Assembly (NCBI GenBank): GCA_945910005.1
Contig: OX246741.1
Location: forward strand, 33,871,385 to 33,935,384
Direction: 5' to 3'
Source: Isoperla grammatica
Lineage: Eukaryota; Arthropoda; Insecta; Plecoptera; Perlodidae
DNA length: 64,000 nt
Within the stretch, counting starts at the first letter, position 1. Each line of letters begins with the position of its first letter. Both the position numbers and the translations under genes were made by a program. The notes under the pieces were generated by a model that was given only the letters and a program-made list of their open reading frames with translations, was not told the origin of the DNA and made no database searches. This document shows positions 25,101 through 37,100 of this stretch, piece by piece.

Positions 25101-28100
25101 TAAATATTAACTATACTAATTCCGTCTTGTACTTCCAAAAGCGTTGAACGGTGTTTGAAAGCGTGCGACTTGTGTTTCAGACACCATCATAAAGGAGGGC
25201 GAGTTTGAGGTGCCGTGCAACACAGACAACAGAACGGAGGCACCGCCCGGGGCCTACTGGTGCGACGCCAACATCTCCATGTGCTACGAGAACTGGGACG
25301 GGCCCAACTTCGGCATCACCTCGTTCGACAATATCGGGTTCGCCATGCTCACAGTGTTCCAGTGTATCACCATGGAGGGGTGGACGACGGTCCTCTACTG
25401 GGTAAATATAGGGGTGAAGGCTGACCCCCCAGGGGTAGTTCTATAGTGCCTTTAGGAAGAGAGGTCCACGCCCCACGGTCCTCTACTAAGTAAATATGTA
25501 GGTGAACGTTGTCAGATGGTGTACGCTGCCTTTAGAAGGGGTACACGTCAGTCCTCTACTGGATAAATATAGGGGTGAAGGCTGACCGGCCCCCAGGGGT
25601 AGTTCTATACTGCCTTTAGGAGGAGAGGGCCATGGTCCTCTACTGGGTAAATATGAAGGTGAACGTTGTTAGGTGGTGTACGCTGCCTTTAGAAGGGGTG
25701 CACGATGGTCCTCTACTGGATAAATATAGGGGTGAAGGTTGGCAAGTGGTGTATGCTGCCTTTAAGAGGGGTGAGCCACGGTCTTCTACTCGGTAAATAT
25801 AGGGGTGAAGGCTGCCAAGAGCCTTTAGGAGGGGTGGGCCACCCACGGTCTTCTACTAGGTAAATCTAGGGGTGAAGGCTGACCAGCCCCCAGGGGTAGT
25901 TCTCTACTGCCTTAAGGAAGAGAGGGCTACGGTCCTCTACTGGGTAAATATAGGTAATGAAGGCTGCCAGGAGCCTGGAACCTGATGGTGGTCCTCGACT
26001 CGGTAGAAATAGGGATGAAAGCAGCCAGGGGCCTTAAAGAGGGGTGGAACATAGTTCTCTACTGGGTTATGCATGTGATATGACTACATTGTCATAACCA
26101 GCTAAGTAGGGGTGGGTTTGTGCTGGACAATGTGTATGACCTTGTGTACAACTTTTGGTCCAAAACTAATTAATTACATCTTCGGGCTTGTTTCTTATGT
26201 AGTCAAAGACCAAGTAAACATTTGTTGACAGTATTGAATAAAAGCAAACTGAATCCCTGGTGTTATGGATATTATTGTATACTTCGTGGACACATATGTA
26301 TGCATTTAACGGTATATTAATGGTAATTACTGGACTACCTCTATACACAGTTTAAAGATAATAATATTCAACAAGCAAAATAAATGTTTGTATTTTTGTT
26401 TGGCATTTTCTTTAATAAATTGCTCCCAAGCAGTGTTTTTCTAATGACTTTGCCTGATGTGTGTGTAATGTATTGCAGACAAACGATGCCCTGGGCAGCG
26501 CCTGTAACTGGATCTACTTCGTTCCTCTCATTGTGCTGGGGTCTTTCTTCATGCTCAACTTAGTTCTCGGTGTCCTCAGTGGGTAAGTTCAGCTTACAAC
26601 ACAGCTTACACTAGGATATATAAACTGCGTTCACCCGGTTATAATGTTTCACAATAAGTTATATTAAATGTATAGATCAAAAGTCTCTCACTTTCATCTA
26701 GCCCGAGGTTATAAATCTCTTCAAACGAAATATGTTTCGTAAATTCTTGTTCAAAGATGATTTGATCCTATTTTTCTCGTTGCGCTGCCAAACATGACGC
26801 CCAACCGTATATGAGCCACCTATAATATGACTATTAAACAACAATTTGGTCTTAATCAAGTTCTGCGCATTAATCAAACATGTATAAGTGTGTATGTGCG
26901 CTGTTACTGTGTACCTCACTGACAGAAGTGGCTCAGTTCAGCTCAGCGGTAATACTTGAAACTCTAATTCGGAATGTCACTAGTTCGCTAAAAGCTACCG
27001 GCAATACTAAATAAAGGTTTTCCCCAAGATGTTCCCAGTCAAATGATGAGAATAAGTCCAATAAGAAAGCCAGCCCTTGAATACTCCTTCCCAACTATCC
27101 AAACACTCTAATATGCCTATAGTTAGTCACCTGAAGAGAAGCACATGGGATAAAGCTGGTGTGCAGCTTACAGGGTGTACCTTCTGGTAGATGAATGATC
27201 TCACTAACCAGGGCGTCATGTTGTGTTTGTCTTGCATGTCCGCAACTCTCACTCAGAGAATTTAGCAATGAGAGAAATCGCGTTGAGCGTCAGTCCACAT
27301 TCCATCGCACTCGCATGAAACAACAGATATCATCCTCACTCAACGCCTACCTCAAGTGGATCACTCACTCAGGTAGAGGATAGCCATCGGATAGACATCG
27401 GGCCAGCGCTGAAACTATCTGCTTCGCTAGGCTAGGCACGGTCTTTTCTCATTCTAGGCCAGGCGAGGGCTTGGCTACGGCCAAACACGACATCTTACCA
27501 TCTCCAAGCTTCCATGTGGTGCCAGATCCATGCAAAAATTACTTACATAACACCCATGCATTAAACTAGACTAAACTCCAAACTATGTAGTATTACCTGG
27601 TAAATCGTTGAGATCATATCCTGCGTAATTAATTTATGTATTTATTATAAGAGACAACTCAGAAAATGCTGTAGAACAACTAAAATTATTCCTTACTAAA
27701 GGGTAAAGGTGAGGATAAAACTATTAAAACAGCGAACATAAACATTATTTTAGTAATTATGTTGAGAACGCTACATAATATCAAAAATAGGATTCAGAGT
27801 ATTGTTTCACAAATTTCATTCACATTCACATTAACAAAATTTCAAATAATAACTTATAACCATTTTTTGGATACAATTGTATCTTTAATTTTGTCATTGA
27901 CTTCCGAAATAAAAACCCTCAGGATTACACAATGACATTTTTGACGCTATTTTTAGTGCTTACGTACATTATGGGTATGAATCACATTCATATATTTTTT
28001 TAAAACGTTGTAGCATTTTACAGTTATGACTGAATAACTGCAACTTCCTTCGGTTTTAAATACCCTCAGTAGACTACCTTTTCCCGTTAAAGCAGTTTAT

Positions 28101-31100
28101 TGTGCCTAAATGCTAGCAGTAATGCTGTAGTACTAGTACTGTATAAAGCGTGTAAGATTATTATATGTTGTGTAAGCTAGAAGTAGTAACATGAGCGTAC
28201 TCTGCCCCTGTAGAGAATTTGCCAAGGAGAGAGAAAAGGTGGAGAATCGGCAAACGTTCCTCAAGCTTCGCAGACAGCAACAACTTGAGCGAGAGCTCAA
28301 TGGTTACGTTGAGTGGATCTGTAAAGCAGGTGGGTGTACCCAAAAAGCTATATCGTACCATTTGGTTTAAGAAAGTTTTAACTTCAGCTCTGTCCAGTTG
28401 AATTGTGCTTTTGTTAAGATATATCCACAGATAGATCCTTAGATATCTTGTTGCTTACCTAACCACCATAATATTTAGTGAATCTATTGGCTAGCCACCC
28501 ACAATACCTATTTTTCAATGGTATGGTACTGTTTTCTAACCACTCACAATAACTAATAATCCGTGGACCTACTTTATAGCCACTCACAAAAACTATTTTT
28601 CAGTGAACCTTTTGTGCAGTCACTCACAAAAACTATTTTTCAGTGAGCCTATTGTCTAGTTACTCGCAAGAACTATTTTCAGTAGATCATTTACAGTTAA
28701 TATACTTTCTAGCCACTGACAAGAACTTTTTTCGGTTAATCTATTGTATAGTTTCTCACAAGAAATATTTTCAGTGAATTCTATTGTCTAGCTACTCACA
28801 AGAACTATTTTCAGTGAATTCTATTGTCTAGCTACTCACAAGAACTATTTTCAGTGAATTCTATTGTCTAGCTACTCACAAGAACTATTTTCAGTGAATT
28901 CTATTGTCTAGCTACTCACAAGAACTATTTTCAGTGAATTCTATTGTCTAGCTACTCACAAGAACTATTTTTAGTGAACCTATTGTCTAGTCACTCACAA
29001 GAACTATTTACAGTGAACCTATTGTCTATGGCACAAACAAGAACTATTTTCAGTGAATCTATGGTCTAGCTACTCACATGTACTGTTATACTAACTTGAG
29101 GGCATGCATTGTGCTCCTCGGTGTTGTGACGAGTGACTAATGCTGCGATGTGTTGCAGAGGAGGTAATCCTAGCGGAGGAGAGAACCACAGAGGAGGAGA
29201 AGATGCACATAATAGACGCGAGAAGACGAGCAGCGGCCAAGAGAAAGAAACTTAAAAACTTGGGGAAGAGTAAAAGCACGGACACAGAAGAGGAGGAAGA
29301 GGAAGGCGAGGAGGATGAAGATGGTAAGCTAGGAGTAACCTACCCGATGTCCTTGACAACTGTTATTTCAGCTGACACCACACACTACACGTTCATTTAT
29401 TTATTTCTAAATTTATCCCATAATTTTATTGAGTTGCATCTAAGATGTCAATTTTTTTTATTCAATTCTAGAATCGTTTGCACTTAAAGTGGTTTCTTCA
29501 CGTTTATTTCTGATCATTCAATATAATTGATTAACCTGTGTTGTGAAAACTTGTAAATTCAAATTTATTTCATTTGATTTCCCGAGCACATTAACTTTAC
29601 CACAAACAAAATTACACATACACTTTTATTTTACACAAGTGACTATCATTTAATTAAATAAGTAATACTTTTGTTTCAGTGCCTAAGAAAAAACTAAAAG
29701 GTATGATTGCAAGCCTTCACGTACCGTTTGTTGGACCAGGTATTCTAGAGTAATCCTTAGCGTTCTTTACAGTACCGTGTTGCGTATTAGCCTACATTTA
29801 GCTGTGTAAATCTTGCGACGCAGATGCTCTCAAACTGTGCTTAAAACATTCGCTTACCTTCCCTTTCTTTGCCAGATGTGGTTGTGTCACGGCCTTACTT
29901 TCAGCTTCGTTTCTCTCATTCCTTCATTCTTGGGATAACTGAGAATCTTCTATCTTTAACAATGTTTACATCTACTCTTACTAAAAGGAATTGCATTAAC
30001 TTATTTAGTTTCTTTGGTAGTACGTTTTACTTCATACTTAAAACAACTGATATCACAAATACTCTTAAATGTCCCAGTAGCCTTGAGCGACAAATCATTA
30101 AAATGAGGTAATGATACAAATAAACATCCGAGTGGAATCCGTGTCCCTGAACTTGAAAACCTTTTGATTGGTGTACACAACATTAATTTAATCAGTACTG
30201 TATACTATTGAAGATACAATAAATAGCTTTCCAATCATTTCTATAGATATATTTATTAGTGGGGTAGATATAACACTTGGTAGATGATATTGTTACTAAA
30301 TGCGAATAAAACTGCATAATTATGTCGATATCCGCTATAGTTTTCTTGTTTTCAGCCATGAGCACAATACGCATATTATGAATCATCAATCAGTTATGAT
30401 TTATCTTGTTTTTTTTTATCAGTGATCTAAACATTACTCAAAAACTGTGTCCAAATTTCTTTTCGCTAAAATATTGACTTTTTGAAACGATGTTATAAGC
30501 TATATTGTTAGGCCATATTGTATTCCGACGGTGCTTTTGTGGAGAGCTTCGTTGATAGGAAGTCATTCCGCACGACACACACACTGTAGCTTAAAGTATT
30601 GTCTAGTTGTCGATCACTTCCGTATAAGTTTGTAGCATAACACTTCGTGTATCCACCAACATGATCTATCACATCAACTGACTTTTCATTAATCCATTTT
30701 TCTTTTTTAACAGCTGTTCTCTCAATTTCTAATTCTCTACTAACAAAATTGTATTTCCTTCCCAGCTGTTAGTGAATAACAATGAAATATTTCTTACAGA
30801 CAGGTCTTACACAGACCAATATAAGTATTATTTTGCTGCCAAAATATGCCATTATCAGTTTGAATAACTGTGGATTAATAGCTTTCACTAATTTAGAGGT
30901 TAAGATTGAGATCATGATATATATTTTTTGTACATCAAGACCTCAAAACAAATACGGTGACTGTTTTGTGTAAACACAGCTCATTGAAAGAACTGTAGAG
31001 TCAGTGATGTTGCTTGGTAATACCTTTGGATAAATAGGTATTGTCAGCGAGAGGTAGATAAGTAAAATCAAATATATATATATATATATATATATAAAAG

Positions 31101-34100
31101 GGGCAGTTAAAATAATTAATAATTCTAGAGCGTGGACTGCTTTTGATAAAATTCGTGATTGATCAGTAATGAAAGAAGGATACACAATGTGAAATTAAAT
31201 TAGTAATCTTGATGCCAGAAAGGGGACCTCTTAGGAAACAGTAGGTTCTGACCCGTGATTGGATGGCCAGTAAAGTCAGCAACGGAGGAATAATTGTCAG
31301 AACGCTGACCTCGTAGAAAATGCTCTGTTCTTGTCGGTGATGGGACAGCTAGTAAAGACAGCAGCTGAGAAATTGGTGTCAAGTCGCGTACCTCGTAGAA
31401 AGCGCTCTGCCCTCGTCACTGATTTGACGTTATTAAAGACAGCAGCTGAGAAATGAGTGTAGAATGCTGACCTCGTAGAAAACGCTCTGTTCTCGTCGGT
31501 GATTGGTCTGGACGCTCGCTTGAGCTACAGTTTGGGAGCCGCTGTTGTGTCGTACTATTTCCCCTTGAGGCTGCAGTGCTGCGATCTGTGGGGAGTCTCT
31601 TGCAGCTGTCGTGCATGGTCGTGAGTCGTCCTGTGTTCTGATCTGGTCAAGCAACATATCACGCTTAAGCTGATGAAACTATCATTTTAAGGGATGTGCT
31701 AATCATGAAGCCAATACTCAGACATAATGGCTTGCTTATCTAGCAATATAGGCACAACAACAGGCATTAAAATGTACTAGACCACGCACTACATTCTTCG
31801 TTGGTGAGGATTTTTCACCAATTTCGTATTTTTTTTATTACCGATATATTTTGAATATTTTTGATTAATTACCTGAATATTTTTTATATTAACTTATAGC
31901 TACTTATTTAAATTTTCTGTGAGACACTTTTTCAACAAAATTGTGTATCTGACATTTTTAGGGATTTGTTACAGAATTCACAAAATACTATGTGGATTGA
32001 GTGGTGATTTTCCATCGATGGTCATGCTAAACCTATTTCAGGCTGAACGTTTATGTATTTTCTGAGTTGTAGAAATTTTCTTGAGAGAACGTAGGGGTGC
32101 GTTGGTGGTGGACAATGCCTGTTGTTGGCACATTTTCTTTCTGTAGTCTCCCTTGGTACTAAACACACCCATAATGAAATACCATAGATCATAATGTAGA
32201 GTAGGCATATAGTATACCATCTAACTAGAACATAGCGATTACGTTTTAGATGATTTACGATTCTAGGAGATTGTTACGTACCAGAGTAATTTATTCTAAT
32301 TGATTCCACTAGTGTCTTGTGTAGGATGTACAAGTGCGTTTGGTACTGCCGTTGCTTGGTGTACAGAATACGTATTATGATTGTATCTATCTCTAGCAAC
32401 CACATGCCTGTGAAATAAGTAGCAGGTAGCATTTTATATTATACTAACCCAAAGTACTTGAGTTATTGTATTATTGTAATTCCTTCTTTTGTTTCTATTA
32501 AAACTACATCTTTAAAAATGATGCTTGTGATGTATCCAAATAAAAGGTGTAGATAGAGTAATTAAGAGTTATTTGATAAAGAATGTTCCAGTTTAAGAAG
32601 TATATTTAAAGAAATATGAATGTTTGATTAATAAATCTTATATCGTTGCTTCACGTTTGTGTCATCCACAGTGTACCTATAATACATAATGACATGACTT
32701 TATATTATGTAGTTATTGCAACTTTCATGTTGAAACCCAGGCATTTATATTTATATCTTTGGGGTTAAAAAAAGTAAGTAGGTAAAGATGTCAACTTTAG
32801 TTAACTGGTTCGATATAATATGAATATATTAGTGAATTGACTTGTCAACATTTAGAAAGAATGCAATAGAATGAAGATTGCCAGGGTTTGAATCGTGCAA
32901 ATGTAGAAGTATAATAACTTTACTTTTTTCTTGTTTACTCAAAATTTAATTGCAGATAAATGAAAGAAATGTATTGTTAAAAGTGAAATGCGTGTTGTAA
33001 AAATATGTTTGAGGTACAAAGTGAGATATTTACTCTTGAGTTAATTATATATAACACAATTAAAACCATGCTTTACAGTTAATACATATCAGTTAGAATA
33101 GACACGAATTCTTTGCTGAAGAAAGATTCATCATGAATTTAAATAATTTGTGTGAAATTTCATATTCAAATTCAAATACCATAATTCATCTCATCATTTC
33201 AGAGAAAGTTAATTTACTTTTTAAAATTTTATTTTCTGTAACATCATGTTAGATATAATTTCCAAAACCACAAACCCTTTTACTCTAGCGTTGGGTACAC
33301 TCAATTCCAGACATACAATATTGAACATACTCCCAAATCAAGCAATACTCAGTTAGCTTTGTACCTGCCGTGTATGCTTGTCAACGAGGGGAAATAAGAG
33401 AACATGAGAGCTATGCAACCGTTCACCATGGACCCACTAACCTCTGTTTGCATGCTACTTTTTTGTTCCTAGGTTTTTCTCGAGCTTCCTACTTGAAATC
33501 GAAAGTAAAAAACAAAGGAGCGTGTTTATCGTTCTGGAGAGCCGAAAAGAGATTCAGGTAAATAATTTTGGCTTACAGCTATCAATGTAGGTTACGGGTT
33601 GTCAGTAGAAAATATAACTTATAAAAGTAGCTGCATAAAATAAATAATTTGTTTCTAAAAGGTTATAATTTAAAAAAAAACGTGACCTACAAAGTGTTGG
33701 TGGTTAGCACCTTTTTCTGTCTTCATAAAGTGCTCAAAAAAGTAAAACATATACTTGATCGTCACACAGTCATTTAGGTCAGGCAACAAATGTATGGCTG
33801 TTTTAGTACACATGCAATGTTTGTTTCAAAAAGAACACGGTCAGATGGTTGTTTATAATCGTAATGAAACCGTCACGGAGTATTCTCGTGACGTCACAAC
33901 TGTCATAATTGAGAGGATAATATCTACTGACATTTGGGCGGTCATGTCAATAGAAGATTAATATTTTTGTGTGTGATATGATGTTATGGTGTGAGTTTTA
34001 ACATGTAAATCCCCCATTAAAGTTTACAAAAATGATTATGTGCACCATTGAAAACCACAAAATGAGTAGTATGCTACAAGAAAGTTTTTAATGTTGTTTT

Positions 34101-37100
34101 AAATTGCAACAGAAACATAATATTGAAAAACAGCAGGGCCCAGATTCACAAAGGTGCCTAAGTGCTAAGACGTCCTAGTTTAGGCAAATCTTAGTGATAT
34201 AAATCACCAATATGTCGTTCTGCAATGTTATAAAGATAAAATATAGTAAAATATGAACAATTTAACATTTAACTAATAATATTTGATTTGTGAATGTGTA
34301 TTAATACCTTGACATGATTTATCTTGATTTATCTAGCTAGGATTTGCCTAACTTAGGACAACTTAGAGTTGCGCATCTTTGTGAATCCAGGCCCAGAACT
34401 TTTATGAAATGCCATCTGAAACATATAAACAGTGAATATAGGCCTACATTGGCCTTCCCGCTCTCGGGTGGGTAAATTTTAATAGATACAATACATCCGA
34501 AAGTATGTGAATGCAGCCTAAAGTCGTCGTACAACAACGTCGGTAATGCTTCCGTCACGGGTGTGTGAGCGGCAGCCAACCAGCGGCCGTGGCTTATTCA
34601 AATACCTGCTCGGGTTGGCCGAGACCGTAAACATGTCATTGATTGATGACGAAAGCGTTCCCGTAGTTGCTGTACGACAACTATGTTGTGAAAGCATGAC
34701 TGTTTTCTCATCCCTACTGCCTCTGTCACAGGTTCTGGGTCCGTCACACAGTCAAGACTCAGTGGTTTTACTGGTTCGTCATCGTACTTGTGTTCTTCAA
34801 CACAATCTGCACGGCGGTGGAACACTACGGCCAGCCAAAGTGGCTCACCGAATTTCTCTGTGAGTATCTTATACATCCATGACCGATAAAGATAGCTCAG
34901 CGGTAAGATGCGATACTATAATTCAGGAGGTCGCTGGTTCGATACCGGCCACCGGCAATCTTGAGTGAAGTTTTTTCTGAGGATCTTCTCAGTCACAAGG
35001 GGAATGCTGGGATTGAGTCATAATATCAGCCCTCGTTCATTCCTTCTCAACTATTCCAAACATCGCAATACCTAGTTAATCACCTGAAGAGGGACATGGA
35101 TTGTACCTGGGGCAGGTTTTCTAAGAAAAAGTGGTATAATTATTGTTATAGTAGAAAGTAAGGGAGAAGAAAGTCCTCAAATAAGGGTGAATATCTTAAG
35201 ATTCTGGAAATAATTAATTCAGGATGTGTCCCTTGTGCTACCATTGGTAGAAAACCCTCAACTGATGTGTTCCTTGTGCTACCACCGGTAGAAAACCCTC
35301 AACTGATGTGTTCCTTGCGCTACCACCGGTAGAAAACCCTCAACTGATGTGTTCCTTGTGCTACCACCGGTAGAAAACCCTCAACTGATGTGTTCCTTGT
35401 GCTACCACCGGTAGAAAACCCTCAACTGATGTATTCCTTGTGCTACCACCGGTAGAAAACCCTCAACTGATGTGTTCCTTGTGCTACCACCGTAGAAAAC
35501 CCTCAACTGATGTGTTCCTTGTGCTACCACCGGTAGAAAACCCTCAACTGATGTATTCCTTGTGCTACCACCGGTAGAAAACCCTCAACTGATGTGTTCC
35601 TTGTGCTACCACCGGTAGAAAACCCTCAACTGATGTGTTCCTTGTGCTACCACCAGTAGAAAACCCTCAACTGATGTATTCCTTGTGCTACCACCGGTAG
35701 AAAACCCTCAACTGATGTGTTCCCCTTGTGCTACCACCGGTAGAAAACCTTCAACTGATGTATTCCTTGTCCTTCCACCGGTAGAAAACCCTCAACTGAT
35801 GTATTCCTTGTGCTACCACCGGTAGAAAACCCTCAACTGATGTGTTCCTTGTGCTACCACCGGTAGAAAACCCTCAACTGATGTGTTCCTTGTGCTACCA
35901 CCGGTAGAAAACCCTCAACTGATGTATTCCTTGTGCTACCACCGGTAGAAAACCCTCAACTGATGTGTTCCCCTTGTGCTACCACCGGTAGAAAACCTTC
36001 AACTGATGTGTTCCTTGTGCTACCACCGGTAGAAAACCCTCAACTGATGTGTTCCTTGTGCTACCACCGGTAGAAAACCCTCAACTGATGTATTCCTTGT
36101 GCTACCACCGGTAGAAAACCCTCAACTGATGTGTTCCTTGTGCTACCACCGGTAGAAAACCCTCAACTGATGTGTTCCTTGTGCTACCACCGGTAGAAAA
36201 CCCTCAACTGATGTATTCCTTGTGCTACCACCGGTAGAAAACCCTCAACTGATGTGTTCCTTGTGCTACCACCGGTAGAAAACCCTCAACTAATGTGTTC
36301 CCCTTGTGCTACCACCGGTAGAAAACCCTCAACTAATGTGTTCCCCTTGTGCTACCACCGGTAGAAAACCCCTTCTGATGTGTTTTCTCTCGTGTTCTCG
36401 CAGACATAGCAGAGTTCGTGTTCCTCGGCCTGTTCATATTCGAGATGTTCGTCAAGATGTACGCGCTGGGGCCTCGGATCTACCTCGAGTCATCGTTCAA
36501 CCGGTTCGACTGTGTCGTTATCAGTGGCTCAATCTTCGAAGTCATTTGGACCGAAGTGAAGCAGGAGTCCTTCGGGATATCCGTATTGCGCGCGCTACGC
36601 TTGCTAAGGATATTTAAAGTCACAAAGTAAGTGTGAGGAAGTGAAAGTGAAAGTGTCGTTGACGCGTGTCATCAAGCCTTGCAGTGGAGAAAGTGTTTCA
36701 GAAGAGATTTCTTGAGGAAGTTCTTGTGAAAGGAAGTTGTGAAGAAGAATTGTGTTTTTGTGTTATAGGAAGGATAGGGTAGCGTTGGTTTTAGCTTGCA
36801 GAGGATGTTTGGTAAGTGCAACACAATGCTGATAGAGATGCCATTCAGACAGCTGATAAGAATCACTGAGTATTACGGGTTTGGTGAGTTTTGTGCAGCC
36901 AATTTAAGACAACAAAGATAATACAGATACCAATTTTACAAAATTATCTTTAAAGAAGAATTCATTTCAAATTCATTACAAATTTATGACAACAAAGATT
37001 ATACGGATACCAATTTAACAAACTTTTTTTGAAAGAAGAATTCATTACACAATTCAGTTACATAAACATAGCTACTTGAAAATATTGTAAATTATTCCTT

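Larger units (their letters stand above)
34860..36403 (+). other. cac: Intron 12
   Basis: Composed almost wholly of a SINE copy (34885-35115) and the 41-bp array (35225-36375). Confidence 0.8.

Noticed and set aside
31416..31657. Overlapping minus-strand open frames
   Set aside because: They are shadows of the diverged 81-bp repeat with no family resemblance.
34885..34960. Functional tRNA gene
   Set aside because: A and B boxes are present, but no acceptor stem or convincing cloverleaf is formed and a SINE body follows.
35225..36375. CRISPR-like regular array
   Set aside because: There are no unique spacers; the 41-bp units are contiguous, and the host sequence is an animal intron.
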